Assembly (NCBI GenBank): GCA_002813285.1
Contig: PHTZ01000001.1
Location: 1,611,501 to 1,675,500, forward strand
DNA length: 64,000 nucleotides
Direction of reading: 5' to 3'
Source of the DNA: Flavobacteriaceae bacterium MAR_2009_75
Lineage (GTDB): Bacteria; Bacteroidota; Bacteroidia; Flavobacteriales; Flavobacteriaceae
The position numbers were made by a program, and so were the translations under genes. The notes beneath the pieces are model-generated. The model searched no databases. It was not told the DNA's origin and saw nothing but the letters and a program-made list of their open reading frames with translations. Numbering within the stretch: position 1 is the stretch's first letter; the number at the start of each line of letters is the position of its first letter. Shown in pieces: positions 54,840 through 64,000 of this stretch.

Positions 54840-56221
54840 TAAATGAAGATATTTTAAGGTCTATTGAAGAGGGGTACACATTGCCAGGCCATCAAACGGC
54901 CATTCTTCGCGAGCTACGTCAAAAACCAAAATCGATTATCGTTTTAGATGATGATCCAACCGGCACCCAAACCGTTTATAATATTCCCGTAGTTACTGAA
55001 TGGTCTGAGAAGACCCTGGAACGCGAGCTTAAGAACAGCCCCATTTTTTTCATTCTTACAAATTCACGTAGTCTTCAAACCGAAGCTGCCAATGAATTGG
55101 GCAAATTGATAGGAAAACGTTTAAAAACAATTTCCGAGAGACTACATAAAGAAATTGCAGTAATAAGCCGAAGTGATTCAACTTTGCGAGGCCATTATCC
55201 CGGCGAGGTCAACGCCCTAATCGAAGGCTTGGGCAAACCTCGGGCAAAACATATTTTAGCACCCGCATTTTTCGAAGGCGGACGATATACTTACAATGAT
55301 ATACATTATGTAAAAGAAGACGATGTATTTATTCCCGCCGGGGAAACCCCCTTCGCAGAAGACAATACTTTTGGTTATGAATCTTCGAATTTAAGAGATT
55401 GGATCGTAGAAAAATATCAGGGAGAAGTCTCCCCGAAACAAATTAAAGGCATATCGGTCAAAAATCTTAGAGAAGAATCAACCTATAGCTTGGCAAAGGT
55501 ATTAGCCGAAGAGAAAACTACACATATCGTGGTCAATGCCACCTCGAAAAGCGATTTACAAATTATGGCCCTTACATGTCTGCAACATGAAGGCCCTCTC
55601 ATTTATAGAACTGGTGCATCGTTCGTGAACGCCCTCTCGGGGATAGCAGAAAAACCGTGTCTGACAAAAGAAGAAGTTTTAGGCAAAAATGAAACAGGAG
55701 GCGCCTTAGTAATTGTAGGTTCATACGTGCCGAAAACCACACAGCAGCTAGAGTATCTGAAGGATAATGGAGATGTTACCCTACTTGAATTAGACGTCAC
55801 CACCGTAAACGACCCCGTAACGTTTCTGCAACAATTAAATCGTTTGACCATTCAAATTGATAAGGCCATTCTTGCGAACAAGAACGTGGTGCTATACACG
55901 AGTAGAACCATTATAAAAGGCAACACAAAAGCCGAGAGTTTAGAAATCGTCAATAAAGTCTCCGAAGGTCTCATAACCATTGTTCAAAAACTGTCTCATC
56001 GACCCAAATATATACTGGCCAAGGGTGGTATTACCTCCAGTGATATCGCTACCAAGGGTCTTGCGGTACGACGGGCAAAAGTACTAGGTCAAGTTCTTAA
56101 AGGTGTACCGGTTTGGCTTCTAGACGAAGACGCTAAATTTCCTGATTTGCCATACATCGTGTTTCCTGGTAATGTCGGTGATAAAAAAGCAGTTTATGAA
56201 CTAATAGAATTGCTTAAATAA
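54836..56221 (+). CDS. Four-carbon acid sugar kinase (DUF1537 family), second copy
   Basis: 461 residues. The N-terminal domain starts with IIVLDDDPTGTQTVYNIPVV, the DDDPTGTQT variant, while the copy at 19293 has DDFTGS; the two are therefore from different subgroups. SRSDSTLRGHYPGEV is the substrate region, and the C-terminal ATP domain has LVIVGSYVPKTTQQLEYL and LAKGGITSSDIATKGL. It phosphorylates a tetronate-type or branched sugar acid. Translationally coupled to the cyclase gene (4-base overlap) and 7 bases before the MFS gene. Likely partner of the dehydrogenase at 53105. Confidence 0.9.
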   Translation: MINEDILRSIEEGYTLPGHQTAILRELRQKPKSIIVLDDDPTGTQTVYNIPVVTEWSEKTLERELKNSPIFFILTNSRSLQTEAANELGKLIGKRLKTISERLHKEIAVISRSDSTLRGHYPGEVNALIEGLGKPRAKHILAPAFFEGGRYTYNDIHYVKEDDVFIPAGETPFAEDNTFGYESSNLRDWIVEKYQGEVSPKQIKGISVKNLREESTYSLAKVLAEEKTTHIVVNATSKSDLQIMALTCLQHEGPLIYRTGASFVNALSGIAEKPCLTKEEVLGKNETGGALVIVGSYVPKTTQQLEYLKDNGDVTLLELDVTTVNDPVTFLQQLNRLTIQIDKAILANKNVVLYTSRTIIKGNTKAESLEIVNKVSEGLITIVQKLSHRPKYILAKGGITSSDIATKGLAVRRAKVLGQVLKGVPVWLLDEDAKFPDLPYIVFPGNVGDKKAVYELIELLK

Positions 56222-56228
56222 TGAACCT

Positions 56229-57497
56229 ATGAAAAAACAGGACTATTTCCCCAAACGCTATTTTATGGTGGCAGGCACTTTTCTCTTGGCCCTGCTTCTA
56301 TACATTGACCGTATTTGCATATCGGTAGCGAAAGAGCCCATAGCTGAAGCCCTTAATCTAAGTGATAAGCAAATGGGTTGGGTTCTAGCGGCATTTTCTT
56401 TAGGGTATGCGTTTTTTCAAACTCCTTCAGGCATTATGGTAGACCGTTTTGGAGCCAGAAAGACATTGGCCACAATTGTCACCCTTTGGTCAGGGTTTAC
56501 CGCACTTACAGGTACCGCATGGAATTTCGCCTCACTTATGGTCGTTCGTTTTCTGTTCGGCGCGGGAGAAGCTGGCGCCTTCCCAGGTATGTCACGGGCC
56601 ATTTATAGTTGGATTCCCCTAAAAGAAAGAGGTATAATTACCGGCATCAATTTCTCCGGTTCAAGATTGGGTGCCGCTTTCGCCCTACCAGTAGTCGCAT
56701 GGATGATAAGTGATTTTGGATGGAGGTCATCCTTTTTTATCATGGGAGGCGTTGGTGTAGTTTGGGCAATTTGTTGGTATGTGCTTTTTAGGGATAATCC
56801 CGAAGAGCACAATGGCATATCAAAAGAAGAACAAGATTATATTATTGCTACAAGACAAGATAAGGAAATGTCAGGCCCCCTTGAGAAAATTGATTTCGGC
56901 AGCTTAATGAAATCTAAGAACATGTGGTTGGCCATGGGCCAATACTTTTGCAGTAACTTCACATTCTTTTTTGCACTCACATGGCTATTTCCGCATATTA
57001 AAAGTGAATATCAACTTGAAACCATCGAAGCGGGATATTATACCGCCGTACCATTGGTTCTAGGGGCGTTTGGCAATTGGTTCTCAGGCTGGTTAATAGA
57101 CCGCATCTTTAAAAAAGGCAACTGGAACCAATCTAGAATATTTCCTGCTGCCCTTGGTTTTACGTTAGCAGCAATAGGTCTTTTAGGCAGCATTTATATG
57201 GATACTGCCCTGGGAGCCATAATTTTCTTAAGTATAGCTATTTTCGGTGCAGATATGACCTTACCACCCTCATGGGCGTTTTGCGTAGACATCGGCAAAA
57301 AGCACTCAGGCACGGTATCTGGCACGATGAATATGGCCGGAAATATTGGGGCCTTTATTACAGCCCTTATTTTTCCCTATCTTTTGGATTGGACAGGCTC
57401 TACAACCTTGTTTTTCGTAGTAGGGGCGATTCTTAATATTATTGCGGTCATCCTCTGGTATAATATGAAACCCCAAAAACACTTTTCGCTATATTAG
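56229..57497 (+). CDS. MFS transporter, ACS family (sugar-acid type)
   Basis: 422 residues with about twelve transmembrane helices. Signatures are LLYIDRICISVAKEPIAEAL, GWVLAAFSLGYAFFQTPSG, DRFGARK and GEAGAFPGMSRAIYSWIP, as in transporters for glucarate, tartrate and hexuronates (GudP/TtuB-like). It follows the kinase by 7 bases and is separated from the oxidoreductase by 74. It most likely imports the acid handled by this operon. Distinct from the alginate-locus MFS at 1114, with only family-level similarity. Confidence 0.88.
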   Translation: MKKQDYFPKRYFMVAGTFLLALLLYIDRICISVAKEPIAEALNLSDKQMGWVLAAFSLGYAFFQTPSGIMVDRFGARKTLATIVTLWSGFTALTGTAWNFASLMVVRFLFGAGEAGAFPGMSRAIYSWIPLKERGIITGINFSGSRLGAAFALPVVAWMISDFGWRSSFFIMGGVGVVWAICWYVLFRDNPEEHNGISKEEQDYIIATRQDKEMSGPLEKIDFGSLMKSKNMWLAMGQYFCSNFTFFFALTWLFPHIKSEYQLETIEAGYYTAVPLVLGAFGNWFSGWLIDRIFKKGNWNQSRIFPAALGFTLAAIGLLGSIYMDTALGAIIFLSIAIFGADMTLPPSWAFCVDIGKKHSGTVSGTMNMAGNIGAFITALIFPYLLDWTGSTTLFFVVGAILNIIAVILWYNMKPQKHFSLY

Positions 57498-57571
57498 AAT
57501 GGTAACCCGGTTTAAATATAGTATTCAAACTAACCGTTGCAACCAGGCTACAAACCATAAATTGAAACAAT

Positions 57572-58597
57572 ATGAAAAAACTAAGGGGTGTTTGCATAGG
57601 CGCAGGATACTTTAGCCAGTTTCATTTCGAGGCTTGGCAGCGCATGAAAAATGTAGAAATTGTAGGGGTTTGTGACACAGAGGTAAATAGGGCCGAAAAT
57701 ATCTGTAAACAATACGGGTTTAAGAAGGCATATTCAGATGTTACCAAGATGTTCGCAAACGAGAAAGTCGATTTTGTAGACATTATTACACCGCCCAGCA
57801 CTCATAAAGTTCTTTGTCAGCTGGCCATAGATCACGGCATTCATATCATCTGTCAAAAACCATTGGCACCTACCTACGAAGAATCACGACTAATAGCCGA
57901 TACTATCGAAAATTCGAAAATTCGAATGATGGTACATGAAAATTTTCGGTTTCAACCTTGGCATCGAGAAATCAAAAAATTATTGAACAACCATACTGTG
58001 GGAGACGAGCTTCTAACCATTAATCTACGTATGCGTATGGGCGATGGGTGGCAAACCGATGCCTACATGAATCGCCAACCGTACTTTCGAGAAATGGAGC
58101 GTTTACTTATTTATGAAACGGGTATTCATTTTATTGATGTTTTTCGGTATTTGTTCGGGGAATTGAAGCAAGTATATAGCATACTTAAAACTTTGAACCA
58201 TAATATTAAAGGAGAGGATTTTGCTTGGGTACAGTTTGAATTCAACAATGGTGCTCTAGGCTTTTTAGATGCCAATCGCTATAATGAAAGCACAGCTGAA
58301 AACCCTCGGCTCACCTTTGGCACCCTTCTAATTGAAGGAAACGAGGGAAGCATTCGCCTGTATGAAGATGGAAAAATAACGATACAAAATTTAGGTGAAA
58401 AGGAACGTCTTCACAATTATACTTTCGAAAAGAAAAACTTTTCTGGTGATTGCGTGTACGCTACTCAAATGCATTTCATTGAATGTCTAAGCACCGGAAA
58501 CTCGTTCGAGACAGAAGTATCAGGATATTTGAAAAACATCGTCATTCAAGAAGCTATCTACAAATCCAATACTATGAACGCACCTATTCCAATTTAA
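57572..58597 (+). CDS. Gfo/Idh/MocA-family oxidoreductase, D-apiose dehydrogenase (ApsD) candidate
   Basis: 341 residues. The Rossmann start is GVCIGAGYFSQFHFEAW (about 5-21), with the family's EKP-type motif changed to ICQKPLAP (Lys and Pro kept) and a catalytic-region YETGIHFIDVFRYLFG containing His. No signal peptide, so cytoplasmic. The family includes many sugar 1-dehydrogenases, among them D-apiose dehydrogenase ApsD, and the GAGYFSQFH start and RMRMGDGWQTDAYMNRQPYF stretch fit that type as far as I can judge. Last gene of the plus-strand run. Alternative: another sugar or inositol dehydrogenase. Confidence 0.85.
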   Translation: MKKLRGVCIGAGYFSQFHFEAWQRMKNVEIVGVCDTEVNRAENICKQYGFKKAYSDVTKMFANEKVDFVDIITPPSTHKVLCQLAIDHGIHIICQKPLAPTYEESRLIADTIENSKIRMMVHENFRFQPWHREIKKLLNNHTVGDELLTINLRMRMGDGWQTDAYMNRQPYFREMERLLIYETGIHFIDVFRYLFGELKQVYSILKTLNHNIKGEDFAWVQFEFNNGALGFLDANRYNESTAENPRLTFGTLLIEGNEGSIRLYEDGKITIQNLGEKERLHNYTFEKKNFSGDCVYATQMHFIECLSTGNSFETEVSGYLKNIVIQEAIYKSNTMNAPIPI

Positions 58598-59515
58598 AAG
58601 ACTTGTTCTTTACCATTACTAGCCCTAAGGCTGAAAACCTCGATTATTCTCGTCATACAAAAAAACTGTTTCCGAATATAATAGTAAACCCAACAAGCTT
58701 CAGTATTGGTTAGCGGTATCTATGGCATAATATGTGAAAAAGCGGTGCATCAAGACAACAAATTGTTAAGCTTGACACTACCTTTTCTATTATTATTTTC
58801 TACACTAAAAAGAACTTTATTTCGAAGAACTAACAAATGATAATACAAGAGATACAAAGGGTTTATAGAACCGTTGAAGAGTAAAAATGTATAATTGAAG
58901 CTTGTAAGTTGAACTCTTCTTCAAAATGCCCTTAATTCAAGGCTTGTCATAGGATGGTTTTTTTCGGCGCACCGCGGGGCTCATGTTTAATATACCTTTG
59001 AATTCATAGAAATCGATTTTAAACAATCGAGGAAAGTCCATATTCAACCTCTGGAAAAACATTCATTTCATTTTTTAACCCCTCCATGTACTTCTTTTAT
59101 TTATGAAGTATTCTCGGCTAAAATTCATCGACCCATTGCTCCTCTTCAAAGAGCTTATTAAGCTGTTTAAATCAAGTTTTTTGATAAGATTCAAATTTAA
59201 TCAGTAAGATTTTGTTAAAAGTTGATCCCTTTTCAATGAAAGCAATTCTACGCATCTCAACTTCCCGCTAAGTTCACATGTGTCCAAACGATAGACTATA
59301 TGGTGTAAAACTACCTCCTCTTTTAAGTCGCCGATTTCTCCAGTTATCACCTCGTTCAAATTGATTTTAACCCACATCATCCGTAATCGGAGCAGTATGT
59401 CGAAATAAAACGGGCTTGGGCTTCCCCTTGCATATCTTGTACTCAATTAAGCCATTGAATCAATAACCAAGCTACTTTTCCAGGCTTATATCAATGTTTT
59501 ATAAAGAATTGCGAC
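58598..59515. other. 918-base gene-poor region
   Basis: No intact gene on either strand. The minus strand between 59446 and 58937 shows coding-like pieces broken by stops and frame changes (listed as a pseudogene remnant). The first 300 bases (58600-58930) show nothing recognisable. No promoter could be assigned to the protease gene at 59516. Confidence 0.5.
58937..59446 (-). pseudogene. Decayed gene remnant, family not recognised
   Basis: On the minus strand, short protein-like pieces follow one another in different frames: an open 81-codon piece (59446-59201, with INLNEVITGEIGDLKEE), then FKQLNKLFEEEQWVDEF, KKYMEGLKNEMNVFPEVEYG, and a last piece FKIDFYEFKGILNMSPAVRR ending in TGA at 58937. 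The spacing and composition look like one inactivated gene with several frameshifts and stops. The end weakly recalls the C-terminus of an AraC-type regulator (FKG..NMSP..RRK), which is only an impression. Confidence 0.35.
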
Positions 59516-62500
59516 ATGACGAATTCTCGAATTCTTACGTGGGCCTTGCTATGCCTAATATTTTCCCAATTTTCAGTGTCGGCCCAGGTCAATCCTTGGC
59601 TAAAAGTAGGGTCGAAATCTGCCAGCGATACACATAAATCTAGTAGGCAGACTTTCAGTCTGAACCAGGATCTGTTTGAAAGAACCTGTAGTAAAGCTCC
59701 GGGTAGAACTGACAACAACATATCGCAGAGAATCATGAGTTTCCCTGACAATAATGGGGGCTTTGAGGATTATGCAATTTACAAGAGTCAAATTTTACAT
59801 CCTGAACTGGCCAAAAAATTTCCTGAAATCGAATCCTTTGTAGGGAAATCCGCAAAAGGCGATCTAATCCATTTTAGCTATTCCAAAAATCATGGTCTTC
59901 ATGCCTATTTAGAACAACCTGACCAAAAATCAGTATCGATATCACCTTCAAGGCAAGGCTCAAAAAATCAGTATTTGCTTTCGAAAGACTCAGAAATACC
60001 GGACCCGTTCGAATGTCTTTTAGAAGATGTTGCCAATAAAACACGCCGAGGCACACCAAATACTTCGCGTAATGCCGATGACGGGTACCTAAGAAAATAC
60101 CGATTGGCGCTTTCTACAACTGGAGAATACGCACGCTATTTTTTAGATGGCACCGAAGCCAACGATACCGCTAGGAAAGCAAAAGTATTGGCGGCCATGG
60201 TTTCGGCCATGACCCACGTTAATATGGTTTTTGAGCGTGATTTTGGAGTAACTATGGAAATCGTAGCCAACAATGATGAGATTATTTATCTCAATGCTAG
60301 TACTGACCCTTATTCAGGGTCGTACAACGGACAACTACAACAGACATTGGATACCACCATAGGTTCCGATGCCTATGATGTGGGTCACGTATTTGTTCTG
60401 GCTTCTAATATTCACGGTAATGCCGGATGTATCGCATGCGTATGTAGTGATGGGCAAAAAGGAAGTGCGTTTTCCGCGCATTATGCTCCAGAGACCGAGA
60501 ATTTCAATCGTCTGGTCATGCATGAAATGGGACATCAGTTCGGGAGCTACCATACCATGGGAGGGGCCTGTAGAAGCGGCTTCAACAGTGAGGTTGAACC
60601 AGGTAGTGGTAGTACTATTATGAGTTATGCAGGTATTTGTCATCCAAATATACAGTCTGAATCCGATGACTATTTTAACTATGTCAACGTGAGGGACGTG
60701 GGTATCTGGACCATAGAGAACAGCGATTGTGCCGAATTAGTTTCAATTACCAATAACGCCCCGACGGCGGATGCCGGTAATGACTATACCATACCAAAAT
60801 CTACCCCGTTTACCTTGGCAGGGGTTGCGACCGATGCCGACGGGTTGGAAGGTCTGACCTATTGCTGGGAGCAAAATGACCCGGAAAATCCATCGTCAGG
60901 CGGCACTCCATCTCCGAGTTGGACGCAAGGCGCCATATTTCGATCAAGACCCCCGGTCAATTCCCCGGTACGGCATTTACCCCGAATGTCCGATTTACTT
61001 CAAAACAACCTCACCCCGACTTGGGAAGTTTTGCCCGGCGTTGCGCGGTCCATGGAATTTGCGTTCACGGTTCGTGACAACGGTGAAACCGGTGGGCAGA
61101 CCGCGTCGGATTTGATGCAAGTGACCGTAGATGGAAATTCTGGTCCTTTTGAGTTGACAAGTCCGAATACGAACGTTACTTGGGAATCTGGTGAAACCGT
61201 CACGGTAAACTGGAACGTTGCGCAAACCGATCAAGCGCCGATAAATGTCAGCTTGGTTTCTTTATTTCTTTCGATCGATGGATACGAGTATGATATCCCG
61301 ATACTTGAGGAAACTGCAAATGACGGTGAAGAAACTTTTGTTTTGCCCGCGTTACCTTCCTCCACGACTGCAAGATTGATGTTGAGGGCAGTCGACAATA
61401 TCTTTTTTGCCCTAAACCCTTCGAACTTTACGACGCAGGCTTCCGAATTTATTATGGCCCTTGATGAAACCTCAAGCGATATCTGCTCAGGCGAAGATGC
61501 GGCGTATTCCTTTATGTACACAACATTTTTAGACTTTGATGAAACCGTTAGCTTCTCGGTCGAAAACCTACATGAAGGCTTGACGGCAAGGTTTGCCCCT
61601 GAAACCGTATCCGGGCAACAAACTACGGGTCGGTCCGTAAGTTTGACCATAACGGGCAGTGCGGGCGTTTCCTCCGGTGCTTATGAGTTCGATGTCGTGG
61701 GCACCTCAGCGTCGATAGTAAAAAGGTCTCCAATAGCATTACATGTTTTTGGGGAGGATGTAGCTACCCCGGTGGTCACTACACCCGAAGATGGGGATAT
61801 CGGACTTTCACCGAACCTGACCTTTCAGTGGGAAGCCAATGAAAACGTGAAAAATTATCAAATTGACATCGCTACGGATACCGATTTTACGGAACTTATC
61901 GAATCTCACCTTACCGAAGAACCGCTTTATACGGCATCTTCCCTGACCTACGACGCGCAATACTATTACAGGGTAAAAAGCATCAATAAGTGTTCGGAAA
62001 GCGGGTATACCCCGGCGGCCTCGTTCACCACCGCTTGTGCCGAGCCGTCAAATTTTAGAATAATGTCTACGGGTGCGACATATGTTGAGTTGCAGTGGGA
62101 CAGTGATAGTGCCGGTCGCTGGGAGGTCGAATATGGTGCTGCCAGTTTTGAGGTGGGCTCGGGTACCGTGCAGTCGGTCACCGGTGATTCGGTTACCGTC
62201 GAAGGACTAACATCGTCTACCCCGTATGAATTTTACCTTCGCGCCGTATGTAATCTAGGCGGTACCGGTGAGGTTTCAGACCCGGTTTTAGGAACGACCT
62301 TGGAAGATTTCTGTTCAGGGGATCATTTTTATGACAGTGGCGGGCCGGACGGTAACTATGCCGATGGTGAGAACTATTCGAAGGTCATAGCCCCAGATAG
62401 CCCCAACGATAGGGTGAAAGTACAGTTTAACGCTTTTAGATTGGAAAGTTGCTGTGATCGTCTCCAGGTATACGATGGCGATACGGCTTCAGCTCCTTTG

Positions 62501-64000
62501 ATAGGTACTTATAGCGGTAATGCGAATATTCCCTTGTTGAAATCCACCCACGCTTCGGGTGCCTTGACTTTTGTCTTCCGCTCCGATGGCAGTGTTACGC
62601 GTTCCGGATGGGATGCCACCGTCATCTGCGAACCCAAGCCCAATTGTGAAACCCCAATTGATGTAGTAATGCAAAACCGCACTTCGAATTCGGTGACGCT
62701 AAGCTGGATGGATTCCGGCGATGCAACCGAATGGCTTATCGAGTACGGTTTACCGGGATTTGTGGTAGGTACGGGTACCCAAGTTTCTGCAGGAGGTACT
62801 ACAGGAATGGTTTCAGGTTTAGAACCCAATACCACTTATGAATTTTACGTACGCTCGGTTTGTTCCGATGGCGGAAACAGCGATGAGAGTGCCCCTATAA
62901 CCCTCGAGACCTTGTGCACCACTTTCAACGCACCTTTTTTCGAGCCTTTTTCGACGTACTCGCAAGCCCCAGATTGCTGGGAAAGCGACGAAACCCAGTA
63001 TACTTGGCAATTTAATTCACATACCAGAAATTTAGGTAGACATGGCCAGACAACAGGAGCAACGGAAAGTGGGTCGATCTTTGCCTATATCGATGATAGT
63101 AATTTTTATGGAACAGCTATTCTAGAAACCCCGTCAATAGATATTTCCTCATTGACCACCCCTGCTCTTTCCTTTTTTCTGAACAGTCATAACGAAGGAG
63201 GGGATAACCAAAGTTTCTCGGTCGATGTTCATGATGGATCATCTTGGGTTGAAGAAGTGTTTGTCAGTAACGAGAACACCATAGGCTGGGAAAGGATCCT
63301 TGTTGACTTATCTTTTCTACCCACAACCACTGAGGTTATTAGAATACGTTTTATTGCAGAAGAAAGTGATGAAGGAAGCACTTTTGATGATGTAGCTATC
63401 GATGATATCAAAATTGATGATTTTGGAGCATGTTATCCACCAAACATTTCAGAAAGTCAGATTTCCACAACCAAGAACAGTATTGTTATTAATTGGACCC
63501 CGGTGGGCACGGTAGTAGATGAATGGGAAATAGAATATGGTGAAATTGGCTTTACACCTGGTGCCGGTTTAACGACTAACGTAAATGGCACCAACACTAC
63601 CTTGGTTGATTTGGCATCATATACCCAATATGATTTTTATATGAAAGCGTTCTGCGACACGAACAATGAGCTACGAAAAGGCCCCTTTACCGTCAGAACA
63701 GCGCCGGTGTATTGTGAGGGAGATCATTTTTACGATAGTGGAGGGCCAACTAATGGGTATCTGAACAATGAAGCCTACACCGAAACCATAATACCACAAA
63801 ATGCAGAAGACCGGATTAGGGTGAATTTCTTGAGTTTTTCGGTAGAACGTAATGACTATTTGAGGGTCTATGACGGGCCGGATGAAAATTCACCTCTTTT
63901 AGGGGAATTTACAGGATACGGAATTCATGATCAGCTTTTTTCGACTCATGAAACCGGTTCACTCACGTTTTCTTTCACATCAAATACTTACAATACTTAT
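59516..64000 (+). CDS. Secreted multidomain metalloprotease (reprolysin-like), cut by window edge
   Basis: 1495 codons are open from ATG at 59516 to the window end. A signal peptide (to about residue 22, SVSAQ) and a propeptide-like region lead into a zinc metallopeptidase domain (about 165-410) with HEMGHQFGSYH at 336-346 (three His ligands, Glu337) and a Met-turn STIMSYAG. Then come Ig/cadherin-like beta-domains (TWEVLPGVARSMEFAFTVRD), fibronectin III-type domains near 843-920, 1043-1118 and 1305-1380, a CUB domain at about 933-1038, a MAM-like domain at about 1133-1305 and a second CUB domain from about 1398. The end is probably a type IX secretion signal outside the window. Likely degrades proteins outside the cell; not clearly tied to the saccharide loci. 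Confidence 0.9.
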   Translation, partial: MTNSRILTWALLCLIFSQFSVSAQVNPWLKVGSKSASDTHKSSRQTFSLNQDLFERTCSKAPGRTDNNISQRIMSFPDNNGGFEDYAIYKSQILHPELAKKFPEIESFVGKSAKGDLIHFSYSKNHGLHAYLEQPDQKSVSISPSRQGSKNQYLLSKDSEIPDPFECLLEDVANKTRRGTPNTSRNADDGYLRKYRLALSTTGEYARYFLDGTEANDTARKAKVLAAMVSAMTHVNMVFERDFGVTMEIVANNDEIIYLNASTDPYSGSYNGQLQQTLDTTIGSDAYDVGHVFVLASNIHGNAGCIACVCSDGQKGSAFSAHYAPETENFNRLVMHEMGHQFGSYHTMGGACRSGFNSEVEPGSGSTIMSYAGICHPNIQSESDDYFNYVNVRDVGIWTIENSDCAELVSITNNAPTADAGNDYTIPKSTPFTLAGVATDADGLEGLTYCWEQNDPENPSSGGTPSPSWTQGAIFRSRPPVNSPVRHLPRMSDLLQNNLTPTWEVLPGVARSMEFAFTVRDNGETGGQTASDLMQVTVDGNSGPFELTSPNTNVTWESGETVTVNWNVAQTDQAPINVSLVSLFLSIDGYEYDIPILEETANDGEETFVLPALPSSTTARLMLRAVDNIFFALNPSNFTTQASEFIMALDETSSDICSGEDAAYSFMYTTFLDFDETVSFSVENLHEGLTARFAPETVSGQQTTGRSVSLTITGSAGVSSGAYEFDVVGTSASIVKRSPIALHVFGEDVATPVVTTPEDGDIGLSPNLTFQWEANENVKNYQIDIATDTDFTELIESHLTEEPLYTASSLTYDAQYYYRVKSINKCSESGYTPAASFTTACAEPSNFRIMSTGATYVELQWDSDSAGRWEVEYGAASFEVGSGTVQSVTGDSVTVEGLTSSTPYEFYLRAVCNLGGTGEVSDPVLGTTLEDFCSGDHFYDSGGPDGNYADGENYSKVIAPDSPNDRVKVQFNAFRLESCCDRLQVYDGDTASAPLIGTYSGNANIPLLKSTHASGALTFVFRSDGSVTRSGWDATVICEPKPNCETPIDVVMQNRTSNSVTLSWMDSGDATEWLIEYGLPGFVVGTGTQVSAGGTTGMVSGLEPNTTYEFYVRSVCSDGGNSDESAPITLETLCTTFNAPFFEPFSTYSQAPDCWESDETQYTWQFNSHTRNLGRHGQTTGATESGSIFAYIDDSNFYGTAILETPSIDISSLTTPALSFFLNSHNEGGDNQSFSVDVHDGSSWVEEVFVSNENTIGWERILVDLSFLPTTTEVIRIRFIAEESDEGSTFDDVAIDDIKIDDFGACYPPNISESQISTTKNSIVINWTPVGTVVDEWEIEYGEIGFTPGAGLTTNVNGTNTTLVDLASYTQYDFYMKAFCDTNNELRKGPFTVRTAPVYCEGDHFYDSGGPTNGYLNNEAYTETIIPQNAEDRIRVNFLSFSVERNDYLRVYDGPDENSPLLGEFTGYGIHDQLFSTHETGSLTFSFTSNTYNTY

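Noticed and set aside
1-64000. CRISPR arrays, tRNA or rRNA genes, insertion sequences, integrase or attachment sites
   Set aside because: Reading both strands showed no regular direct repeats, no cloverleaf or rRNA stretches and no transposase or integrase motifs.

Overview
The window looks like chromosomal DNA of a marine, polysaccharide-degrading Bacteroidetes (Flavobacteriia; Zobellia/Maribacter-like by gene style). The reasons are three SusC/SusD pairs, an ECF sigma/FecR pair, absence of Shine-Dalgarno sequences, TAnnTTTG-type promoter boxes, an alginate operon and a large CUB/MAM/fibronectin metalloprotease. No rRNA, tRNA, CRISPR or intact mobile element was seen.

Region A (1-12.9 kb, all minus strand) is an alginate utilisation locus. 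In transcription order it holds a gluconokinase-like kinase, PL17 oligoalginate lyase, KdgF, an SDR, SusC, SusD, a FadR/GntR regulator, a hexuronate-type MFS transporter, a second SDR (probable DEH reductase) and KdgK (cut by the window edge). Three near-identical dyad sites, before the kinase, before susC and before the regulator, look like the operators of the GntR protein. A secreted TIM-barrel protein diverges at 12.96 kb.

Region B (14-17.3 kb) has a TPR histidine kinase and response regulator, a structured terminator or small-RNA-like stretch, and a small membrane protein with a J-domain-like HPD motif.

Region C (17.4-33.6 kb) joins a GH127 enzyme to a tight, partly overlapping set: RuBisCO-like protein, DUF1537 sugar-acid kinase, Asp/Glu-racemase-like protein and BASS transporter. 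Upstream are a SusC (with STN domain)/SusD pair, FecR and FecI for trans-envelope signalling, and a DUF5703/GH95-like protein.

Region D (33.8-58.6 kb) is a second large saccharide locus. A LacI regulator with three matching palindromic operators sits between a small clan-A glycosidase (minus) and a plus-strand run: SusC, SusD, DUF3823 lipoprotein, blue copper protein, FG-GAP propeller, sugar-dehydrogenase-like propeller, two DUF5060 glycosidases around an unknown lipoprotein, then an isopropylmalate/tartrate-type dehydrogenase, cyclase-family hydrolase, second DUF1537 kinase, MFS transporter and Gfo/Idh/MocA oxidoreductase.

Taken together, regions C and D suggest release of an unusual sugar outside the cytoplasm, possibly oxidation to the acid in the periplasm, uptake by acid-type transporters, phosphorylation by DUF1537 kinases and C-C cleavage or decarboxylation, including by a RuBisCO-like protein. 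This resembles the known D-apiose pathway (ApsD, OiaK, OiaX), and apiose-rich seagrass pectin would be a sensible marine source, but that substrate is inference. Region E (58.6-64 kb) has decayed sequence, then the start of a secreted multidomain metalloprotease that runs off the window.
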